The notes below the pieces were generated by a model. That model did no database searches and was not told where the DNA came from. It worked only from the letters and a program-made list of their open reading frames with translations. A program made the position numbers and the translations under genes. From Macquaria australasica (taxonomy: Eukaryota > Chordata > Actinopteri > Centrarchiformes > Percichthyidae), in NCBI GenBank assembly GCA_005408345.1, contig SEMN01000171.1, positions 372,001-436,000 on the forward strand: a stretch of 64,000 nt of DNA, in the 5' to 3' direction. Of the stretch, positions 63,909-64,000 are shown piece after piece. Position 1 is the stretch's first letter; the number at the start of each line of letters is the position of its first letter.

Positions 63909-64000
63909 CGCGCGCATCAGAAACGCTTAGCGGGCATGAACGGGGGGAGGGCCTTGTGCTTTGACAGCTGTATTGGGAGGCGCAGCCCTTTTTCCTGACA
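3150..64000 (-). CDS. rsrc1: rsrc1 gene, 3' part: five coding exons joined (63103-63154, 24333-24404, 8266-8372, 5797-5904, 3483-3575)
   Basis: Five minus-strand exons with consistent phases splice into 143 codons plus stop. They correspond to the coiled-coil and C-terminal half of RSRC1 (human protein about 334 aa). Diagnostic stretches are PAEQAK, the charged coiled coil, [29 protein letters not shown] and LRQERLMGSPVT. RSRC1/SRrp53 is a nuclear SR-related protein acting in constitutive and alternative splicing, notably 3' splice-site choice at the U2AF step. Its N-terminal RS-rich domain is encoded beyond the right edge. Introns in transcript order are 38,698, 15,960, 2,361 and 2,221 nt. 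Gene identity is very secure; only the 5' part is missing. Confidence 0.95.
3171..3176 (-). terminator. rsrc1: rsrc1 polyadenylation signal AATAAA
   Basis: TTTATT on the plus strand gives a canonical AATAAA on the minus strand, 307 nt after the stop codon. It is followed on the minus strand by a U/GU-rich stretch (GATTTTTTTGGTGTG, about 3160-3146), as expected for a CstF-binding downstream element. Confidence 0.65.
3483..3575 (-). CDS. rsrc1: rsrc1 last coding exon
   Basis: Acceptor GTGCTGTCCTGCAG|TTG, then 30 codons and TAA. The peptide starts LFMDKEKAEELWLSRL and ends ISLRQERLMGSPVT. The end is almost the same as human RSRC1 (LIALRQERLMGSPVA), the most diagnostic part of the protein. A conserved Trp and the basic run before LRQERLMG are kept. 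The exon begins in phase 0, matching the exon upstream in the transcript. The reading frame in the intron side breaks immediately, so the boundary is well fixed. Confidence 0.97.
   Translation of the reverse strand: MFMDKEKAEELWLSRLISLRQERLMGSPVT
3576..5796 (-). other. rsrc1: rsrc1 last intron (2221 nt)
   Basis: Donor GTAAGT (5796-5791), acceptor CTGCAG (3576). AT-rich unique sequence with GT-rich patches near 4970-5390 and a short GGAGCT hexanucleotide run at 5241-5258. No other exon or transposon recognised. Confidence 0.85.
5797..5904 (-). CDS. rsrc1: rsrc1 penultimate coding exon
   Basis: 108 nt, 36 codons, phase 0 at both ends. The acceptor is CTGCGAGTTACAG|ACG and the donor CCCAAT|GTAAGT. 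The peptide begins TEPAEVKLESERADSLDVTL and ends [13 protein letters not shown]. The end aligns with the human segment IKYQDDNSLAHPN. The first part is an acidic linker that is shorter and poorly conserved compared with mammals (roughly 50 residues there), as expected for a disordered region. Because the exon is symmetric (0-0), skipping it would leave the frame intact. Confidence 0.94.
5905..8265 (-). other. rsrc1: rsrc1 intron (2361 nt)
   Basis: AT-rich, mostly unique sequence between the exon at 8266-8372 and the penultimate exon. Its donor is the unusual GTGCGT (8265-8260). No microsatellite of note and no recognised transposon. Short ORFs here resemble nothing known. Confidence 0.85.
8266..8372 (-). 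CDS. rsrc1: rsrc1 coding exon with IEAIESDSF motif
   Basis: 107 nt: acceptor ACATGTGTTTCAG|AG, donor ATAAAG|GTGCGT. The two leading bases complete a Glu codon begun by the previous exon, then 35 codons follow: [35 protein letters not shown]. The block [22 protein letters not shown] matches human [22 protein letters not shown] almost residue for residue and is one of the best-conserved parts of RSRC1. It continues the predicted coiled coil and leads into the acidic linker. The donor departs from consensus at +4 (GTGCGT), so it may be weak. Confidence 0.96.
9218..9251 (+). repeat. compound (CT)n-(CA)n microsatellite
   Basis: A CT dinucleotide run switches directly into a CA run. A second interrupted CA stretch follows at about 9350-9373. 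Confidence 0.9.
10080..10400. promoter_or_regulatory. candidate conserved noncoding element (intron)
   Basis: Complex, repeat-free sequence with TAAT/ATTA words (for example AAATTAATTTAACGGG around 10,325), TTGATATTTAATATTGACA and a GC-balanced core. The composition contrasts with the microsatellite-rich flanks. Candidate only, based on sequence texture and the location in the rsrc1 intron. Confidence 0.35.
11040..11130. promoter_or_regulatory. candidate conserved noncoding element (intron)
   Basis: Short complex block including GCTGATTAATTCCAGTAATTG and GTGCCGGCTAAATTACC, without simple repeats. Texture-based call. Confidence 0.3.
11735..12095. promoter_or_regulatory. strong candidate conserved noncoding element (intron)
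   Basis: About 360 bp of dense homeodomain-type words: CTAATTGAT (11792), CCATTAATCA (11811), GCATTAATTT (11901) and a palindromic paired-class site TAAT-GTA-ATTA at 11912-11922. It also has the CAAAG-type words TCCAAAGTAATG and GATCTTTAAGG. No simple repeats until the poly-C run at 12097. This is the texture of deeply conserved vertebrate developmental enhancers. Confidence 0.42.
12532..12559 (+). repeat. (CA)n microsatellite
   Basis: Pure CA dinucleotide run of about 14 units. Confidence 0.95.
12775..13260. promoter_or_regulatory. strong candidate conserved noncoding element (intron)
   Basis: Nearly 500 bp of complex sequence with motifs such as TTTCATTATCAGCAGCG, TAGCCCTGGAAATGCATC, CGATTTGCTGATTTCAATTGAT and CAATATTTGCATAACTAAT (octamer-like ATTTGCAT on plus). 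No tandem repeats. Candidate regulatory DNA by texture and location. Confidence 0.4.
14161..14184. repeat. perfect 12-bp tandem duplication
   Basis: TTATGTGATATC occurs twice in direct succession, and each copy contains the palindrome GATATC. A related GTGATACG lies just upstream. Confidence 0.8.
15825..15860 (+). repeat. (GT)n microsatellite
   Basis: GT dinucleotide run ending in GCGCGC. Confidence 0.95.
15885..16020. promoter_or_regulatory. candidate conserved noncoding element (intron)
   Basis: Complex block with CTATAATTAGAG, GGAGCTAATTACTTAATTGG and CAAGGTCTTTAAAATG between two microsatellites. Confidence 0.33.
16182..16224 (+). repeat. (GT)n microsatellite
   Basis: Uninterrupted GT run of about 21 units, followed by a second GT stretch at about 16230-16252. 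Confidence 0.95.
16370..16570. promoter_or_regulatory. candidate conserved noncoding element (intron)
   Basis: Contains TAATTAATTA (16380-16389; two TAAT half-sites in P2-type spacing), ACCTTGGCACTGTG and CTAAATTACAGG. Apart from a C run and a T run it is complex sequence. Confidence 0.3.
17623..17663 (+). repeat. (GT)n/(CG)n microsatellite
   Basis: GTGTGTG CGCGCGCG then a GT run; alternating purine-pyrimidine throughout, so Z-DNA-prone. Confidence 0.92.
18150..18440. promoter_or_regulatory. candidate conserved noncoding element (intron)
   Basis: Complex sequence including ATTACCCCGGGACAACAAAG (a SOX-like ACAAAG word), GGTCACACGGGG and CAGGTCACCTAATCACC. No repeats until the GGT/G run at 18449. 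Confidence 0.35.
18633..18689 (+). repeat. (GA)n-rich purine tract
   Basis: Interrupted GA dinucleotide tract; the rsrc1 pre-mRNA would carry it as a (UC)n pyrimidine tract. Confidence 0.9.
18725..18850. promoter_or_regulatory. candidate conserved noncoding element (intron)
   Basis: Complex block with GTGATAATTAAATC, CTGCCAAATTTATTTCC and CATAACTAATCATTTC, directly after the GA tract. Confidence 0.3.
19555..20120. promoter_or_regulatory. strong candidate conserved noncoding element (intron)
   Basis: About 560 bp of complex sequence. It opens with a GC-rich hairpin (GAGCAGCG/CGCTGCTC, 19569-19588) followed by GGTAATTAAAACATTTAAAGC, GTGATATGGGGGTCACGCG, ATTCATGACAGGCACGTGC and ATTTGATTTCAAGG. 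Low in simple repeats over its whole length. One of the best enhancer candidates in the window. Confidence 0.42.
23294..23328 (+). repeat. (CA)n microsatellite
   Basis: CA run of about 17 units; a short (GT)n run lies about 160 bp further on at 23485-23508. Confidence 0.95.
24333..24404 (-). CDS. rsrc1: rsrc1 coiled-coil coding exon
   Basis: 72 nt: acceptor TTTCTTTCCAG|CT, donor GACG|GTGAGT. The two leading bases complete an Ala codon from the upstream exon, 23 codons follow, and one base is left for the next Glu codon. The peptide KTDEVLKAKVAKREEEARKK, then LED, is a highly charged Lys/Glu helix. It aligns with human [20 protein letters not shown] and forms the coiled-coil half that names the family. 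The exon is symmetric in phase and lies between the two largest introns of the window. Confidence 0.95.
24860..25215. promoter_or_regulatory. candidate conserved noncoding element (intron)
   Basis: Complex sequence 0.5-0.8 kb upstream (in transcript sense) of the exon at 24333-24404. Includes AATAATCAAGATGTTAAGCC, CTAAATTAATTACATTTCCG and GGCGCATCATTTATTTTGC. Ends at a purine-rich tract. Confidence 0.38.
25755..25808 (+). repeat. long (GT)n microsatellite
   Basis: GT run of about 26 units, read as (CA)n in the rsrc1 pre-mRNA. Confidence 0.96.
25977..26070 (+). repeat. longest (GT)n microsatellite of the window
   Basis: About 47 GT units with a single GC near the end. Read as (CA)n in the rsrc1 transcript, about 1.6 kb upstream of the coiled-coil exon. 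Confidence 0.97.
26880..27115. promoter_or_regulatory. candidate conserved noncoding element (intron)
   Basis: Complex block with GGACTTTTATTAGAGCGGG, GCATTGTGATTATGAGTGTA and TGATGGCGCTAGAAGATG. Followed by a GA-rich then a TC-rich tract. Confidence 0.35.
27350..27665. promoter_or_regulatory. strong candidate conserved noncoding element (intron)
   Basis: Over 300 bp of complex sequence starting just after the TC-rich tract: GCAGGATTAGCTGGGTCTCG, GAAATGTAATAATGCTCCC, CACCAGGTGG (E-box CACCTG/CAGGTG), CTCCATTATCAGCCGGG and CAATTTAGATTCAATAAACT. GC-richer than its surroundings and free of tandem repeats. Confidence 0.42.
27744..27761 (+). repeat. poly-G run
   Basis: Homopolymeric G tract; on the rsrc1 transcript it reads as poly-C. 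Confidence 0.85.
28190..28410. promoter_or_regulatory. candidate conserved noncoding element (intron)
   Basis: Complex, GC-balanced block with GCCGCCAATCAAAGTGAATC, GCGTGATAAATCAGCCTC, GCGCCATTGGAAAAATG and CCAATCAGCCGAGCAC (two CCAAT words). Confidence 0.36.
28430..28680. repeat. degenerate (AATA)n and (CAGA)n minisatellite
   Basis: Starts with AATA repeats, then CAGA/CAGG tetramers. Two degenerate copies of a longer unit can be aligned (around 28,518-28,550 and 28,608-28,645, both with AACGG.CCTGACAGGCA). A 191-codon minus-strand open frame across it is an artefact of this repetition. Confidence 0.75.
29053..29089. repeat. perfect 16-bp inverted repeat (hairpin)
   Basis: CCATTTAACCTCTACA (29053-29068), 5-nt spacer GCAGG, then the exact reverse complement TGTAGAGGTTAAATGG (29074-29089). 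It could form a stem-loop in either RNA or DNA. Confidence 0.92.
30755..31070 (-). mobile_element. hAT-like MITE copy (decayed)
   Basis: Same family as the element at 35711-36275 but in reverse orientation: the internal GTTTTG.CC..ACAACAG core appears here as its complement (around 30,895-30,925). ATTGATTAATC and TAATTGATTA (30790-30799) mark the end region. Terminal repeats are poorly preserved. Confidence 0.55.
31889..31918 (+). repeat. (CA)n microsatellite
   Basis: CA run followed by a short A run. Confidence 0.95.
32072..32112 (+). repeat. (GT)n microsatellite
   Basis: GT run of about 20 units. Confidence 0.95.
32552..32572 (+). repeat. poly-A tract
   Basis: 21-nt A run preceded by GAGCTTTATCT. 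It could mark a retrotransposon tail, but no SINE or LINE body is recognisable next to it. Confidence 0.8.
34780..35340. promoter_or_regulatory. strong candidate conserved noncoding element cluster (intron)
   Basis: Two complex blocks separated by a C/T-rich run at about 35,110-35,155. The first has AAAATATTGATAATCAATTA (34,817), GAGCCAATTCGCCGCTC and GAGTCATTACGCGG. The second has GACATTATTCATGAACATC, GCGCGCTGAATATTCC and GACTTGAAAATTAACATGCC. The block ends at the GGGCT repeat. By texture it is among the best enhancer candidates here. Confidence 0.42.
35355..35388 (+). repeat. (GGGCT)n pentanucleotide repeat, G-quadruplex motif
   Basis: Seven consecutive GGG runs, each separated by CT, directly satisfying the G3+N1-7 rule with 2-nt loops. 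The G-rich strand is the template strand for rsrc1. Confidence 0.93.
35711..36275 (+). mobile_element. hAT-like MITE with nested insertion
   Basis: Imperfect terminal inverted repeats TAGGGCTGCAACTAA at the left and TTGTTGCAGCTCTA at the right, with the ATTAATCGATTA-rich subterminal regions and the internal CCTGACGTCTTCAAATG and TGTTTTGTCCAACCAAC words of a family common in teleost genomes. About 565 bp long, against about 320-360 bp for the copies at 55714 and 56053. The surplus lies at 35828-36023 between two copies of a TAATTTCTTRGAGCC word. No transposase frame; non-autonomous. Superfamily assignment is from the TIR resemblance only. Confidence 0.72.
38690..39000. promoter_or_regulatory. 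candidate conserved noncoding element (intron)
   Basis: Complex sequence with AAATTAATCTTTATCCCGG, GCATGTCAGTAATTAGCCGG and CAACACAATTAAAAG, interrupted by a CT-rich stretch. Chance ORFs only. Confidence 0.33.
39700..39985 (-). mobile_element. hAT-like MITE copy (decayed)
   Basis: Reverse-orientation copy of the family at 35711. It contains the complement of the TGTTTTGTCCAACCAACAGTC core (here GACTGTTGGTTGAACAAAAC around 39,841) and the GATTAATCAATTTG end. Terminal repeats eroded. Confidence 0.6.
41080..41210. promoter_or_regulatory. candidate conserved noncoding element (intron)
   Basis: AT-rich complex block: CACTTAATCAAGTTAATTAA, GGTAATGCCAGATC, ATTAATTTGATGAATTATGC. Confidence 0.3.
41880..42100. 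other. GC-rich island in intron
   Basis: About 220 bp clearly richer in GC than its flanks, with GAGCGGGCCCCATG, GGGGCCCCTGC and TTAGGGCCCCCGGCC. CpG content is modest. Could be a conserved element or a decayed repeat; no coding signal. Confidence 0.4.
42116..42140 (+). repeat. (CA)n microsatellite
   Basis: CA run of about 12 units. Confidence 0.93.
42515..42660. mobile_element. SINE-like fish repeat fragment
   Basis: Carries the CCTTGCTCAAGAGCG...TATCGAACCAGCAAC arrangement seen in a tRNA-related interspersed repeat of teleosts. On the minus strand GGTTCGATACC resembles a pol III B box. Degenerate; ends uncertain. Confidence 0.45.
43350..43875. mobile_element. probable interspersed repeat of teleosts
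   Basis: A 0.5 kb block from GTTAAAGAGCCCCTCCAG to GAAGCGGCACTTTAAAAG, with CTACTCCTTCTCATTCATTAC and GTGTTTACTACTTCACTGTAAAG inside. It resembles a repeat that recurs in fish genomes. Superfamily not assignable from sequence alone. Confidence 0.4.
44965..45060 (+). repeat. long (GT)n microsatellite with (GAGT)n tail
   Basis: About 41 GT units (44965-45046) passing into GAGT tetramers. Confidence 0.97.
45746..45772 (+). repeat. (GT)n microsatellite
   Basis: GT run of about 13 units. Confidence 0.93.
45961..46270 (+). mobile_element. teleost interspersed repeat (CAGTTGCCAGTTTGTTAGGTACACC family)
   Basis: Contains ACTCAGTTGCCAGTTTGTTA, GCAATAAATCCTCCCTTCAT, GAAGGTTATAATGTTCAGTT and GGGGTGGACAAAATAATAGA in the order seen in a very common teleost dispersed repeat. 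No coding capacity. Its class is not certain; I treat it as a non-autonomous element. Confidence 0.65.
47009..47039 (+). repeat. (GA)n microsatellite
   Basis: GA run of about 15 units; (UC)n in the rsrc1 pre-mRNA. Confidence 0.95.
47160..47350. promoter_or_regulatory. candidate conserved noncoding element (intron)
   Basis: Complex block with GGGTACCCAGGGGCCCC, GGTTTACTAATTAGGCAG and GGATTAATTAAGTGTTTATT following a GC-rich core. Confidence 0.35.
49670..49920 (+). mobile_element. possible LINE 3' end
   Basis: TGACATTCTCGTTGTATCTTGTGTG...GAAATAAAGTTCA resembles the 3' tail of fish non-LTR elements, which often end in a short AATAAAG-type repeat. No reverse transcriptase frame accompanies it. 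Weak call. Confidence 0.25.
51475..51960. promoter_or_regulatory. strong candidate conserved noncoding element (intron)
   Basis: Nearly 490 bp of complex sequence starting right after a CT-rich tract: CAATCATAAAATTATTAAAATG, GGCTGCCATTAATCAGTGG, GGTCAATCATAAACTCATC, GCGTCATTTAATTTCTTC, GTACATTAATCAGGGCTTG, GACTCTGCGGTTGTTTATCC. Many homeodomain and HOX/PBX-like words and no tandem repeats. One of the best enhancer candidates. Confidence 0.43.
52285..52308 (+). repeat. (CA)n microsatellite
   Basis: CA run of about 12 units. Confidence 0.9.
52735..52995 (+). mobile_element. teleost SINE-like repeat (TTCCAGTCGTTATGCTAAGCTAAC family)
   Basis: Carries the run GTACAGATTAAAAAAAGAGA, AATGTGTTAATTAGTGAGCT, CCAGGCTAGCTGTTTCACCT, CCAGTCGTTATGCTAAGCTA and, further on, GCTCCATAGAGCCACTAGTG. 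These words occur in this order in one of the most abundant short dispersed repeats of percomorph fishes. No coding capacity. Confidence 0.65.
53160..53285 (-). mobile_element. tRNA-derived SINE-like fragment
   Basis: On the minus strand GTATCTCAGACGTTAGAGC (A-box-like) is followed about 30 nt later by GGTGGTTCGATTCCC (B-box, GGTTCGATTCC), then GTGTCTTTGAGCAAGACACTGA, the continuation usual in fish tRNA-derived SINEs. The cloverleaf is not intact, so this is not a tRNA gene. Confidence 0.6.
53800..54010 (+). mobile_element. teleost dispersed repeat (CCATCCATTTTCTATACC family)
   Basis: ATCCATCCATTTTCTATACC, TATTCAGGGTCGCACGGGGG, GTCTATCACAG and GTTTCTGGACTGTGGGAGTG occur in the order typical of a dispersed repeat very common in ray-finned fishes. 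A 92-codon open frame across it is incidental. Confidence 0.68.
54060..54370 (+). mobile_element. Tc1/mariner-like non-coding fragment
   Basis: AGCTGATCTCCATTTAACTA, ATTATGTGACTTCT, AAAAGGGAGTGAATAC and, near the end, GAAAACTTCCAAGGGGGCGA followed by ATACTTAT, match flank sequences frequent around Tc1-like copies in fish. No transposase frame. Class assignment is tentative. Confidence 0.45.
54940..55180. promoter_or_regulatory. strong candidate conserved noncoding element (intron)
   Basis: AT-rich complex block opening with the palindrome GTAATTAAATTAC (54961-54973), which contains a paired-class homeodomain site TAAT-TAA-ATTA. Then GGTGATTGCAAATTTGC, CTGCAAATAATTAGCACAT and ATTTGCATCAAAATCG (octamer-like). 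Ends at a GA-rich tract. Confidence 0.4.
55191..55260 (+). repeat. (GA)n-rich purine tract
   Basis: Interrupted GA run; pyrimidine-rich in the rsrc1 transcript. Confidence 0.9.
55714..56032 (+). mobile_element. hAT-like MITE copy
   Basis: Starts TAGGGCTAACGATTAC and ends CAATTAATCGTTTCAGCTCTA, with the internal CTTGTTTTGTCCAACCAACAG and GAGAAGCTGGAACCAGAGAG words of the family. About 319 bp, near the usual length. Lies 20 bp from another copy in the same orientation. Confidence 0.72.
56053..56408 (+). mobile_element. hAT-like MITE copy (tandem neighbour)
   Basis: Starts CAGGGCCACAACTAACA and ends CTAATTGCTGCAGTTCTAA, with CTTGTTTTGTATGACCAACA and CAGATGCTGGAACCGG inside. Its divergence from the copy at 55714-56032 argues for separate insertions rather than a recent duplication. 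Confidence 0.72.
56465..56489 (+). other. G-quadruplex motif
   Basis: GGG-N7-GGGG-T-GGGGG-T-GGGG fits the G3+N1-7 rule with two 1-nt loops. Confidence 0.8.
56935..57145. promoter_or_regulatory. candidate conserved noncoding element (intron)
   Basis: Complex block: GAGACATAATTACGACTG, GAGGTAATGGCACATAAATCC, AGACTAAATTACAGGAC and GTGCCATTATCCTCCC. Repeat-free. Confidence 0.36.
57621..57654. repeat. 14-bp inverted repeat (TGTT/AACA)
   Basis: TGTTTGTTTGTTTT (57621-57634), spacer TTAAAG, AAAACAAACAAACA (57641-57654): an exact hairpin made from a TGTT tetranucleotide run facing its complement. Confidence 0.88.
60749..60797 (+). repeat. (GT)n microsatellite
   Basis: GT run of about 24 units. Confidence 0.96.
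61067..61106 (+). repeat. (GGGA)n purine tract, G-quadruplex-prone
   Basis: At least eight GGG runs separated by single A or short linkers. The G-rich strand is the rsrc1 template strand. Confidence 0.9.
63103..63154 (-). CDS. rsrc1: rsrc1 coding exon (PAEQAK), first in the window
   Basis: 52 nt: acceptor TTACTCTCTTGTAG|ACT, donor GCTG|GTAAGT. Seventeen codons plus one base: TPAEQAKVRMHMVLQAA. This aligns with human PPAEQAKARLQLVLEAA, the start of the helical region after the RS domain. The last base joins CT of the next exon to make the third Ala of the conserved AAAK run. Although short, both splice sites are strong and the phase fits the neighbouring exon. Exons further upstream in the transcript, including those for the Arg/Ser-rich domain, lie past the right edge. 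Confidence 0.93.
63687..63773 (+). repeat. (GA)n microsatellite with (AAGAG)n tail
   Basis: About 31 uninterrupted GA units (63687-63749), then AAGAG pentamers. In the rsrc1 transcript it is a (UC)n polypyrimidine stretch about 0.53 kb upstream of the PAEQAK exon. Confidence 0.96.
63868..63914 (+). repeat. (GT)n-(GC)n microsatellite
   Basis: GT run passing into GCGTGCGCGCGC; alternating purine-pyrimidine, Z-DNA-prone. Confidence 0.95.

Larger units (their letters stand above)
63155..64000 (-). other. rsrc1: rsrc1 intron upstream of the PAEQAK exon (partial)
   Basis: Acceptor TTGTAG at 63160-63155. Contains the GA tract at 63687-63749 and the GT tract at 63868-63905. No exon seen. Confidence 0.8.

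Overview
This window is vertebrate nuclear DNA, almost certainly from a ray-finned (teleost) fish. Short exons with GT-AG splice sites are separated by long introns full of (CA/GT)n and (GA)n microsatellites. It also carries interspersed repeats typical of fish genomes, including 'AGGGCTGCAACTAAC' hAT-like MITEs, a 'CAGTTGCCAGTTTGTTAGGTACACC' repeat, a 'CCATCCATTTTCTATACC' repeat and a 'CCAGTCGTTATGCTAAGCTAAC' repeat. There are no bacterial-style operons. Nearly all long open frames in the window are chance frames through simple repeats.

Two protein-coding genes are supported, both on the minus strand. At the left edge is the 5' end of mlf1 (myeloid leukemia factor 1): a GC-rich promoter region at about 2050-2260, exon 1 (1959-2005) and exon 2 (683-845), with the rest off the left edge. 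The other 95% of the window is the 3' part of rsrc1 (arginine/serine-rich coiled-coil 1, SRrp53). Five coding exons were found at 63103-63154, 24333-24404, 8266-8372, 5797-5904 and 3483-3575. They join without a frame break into 143 codons plus stop and end in the family's C-terminal motif LRQERLMGSPVT. Its polyadenylation signal lies at 3171-3176, about 1 kb from the mlf1 promoter. The RS-domain exons and the rsrc1 promoter lie beyond the right edge.

The order rsrc1-mlf1, head to tail, matches mammals (SHOX2-RSRC1-MLF1-GFM1). In mammals the RSRC1 region carries distal enhancers of SHOX2. The introns here are about 38.7 kb and 16.0 kb. They contain many blocks of complex, non-repetitive, homeodomain-site-rich sequence between the microsatellites, which look like conserved noncoding elements. 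I infer that rsrc1 is a bystander gene whose introns host a shox2 regulatory landscape, with shox2 off the right edge. This is the most interesting content of the window, but conservation cannot be measured here.

I found no RNA genes, CRISPR arrays, viral genes or undescribed protein systems.
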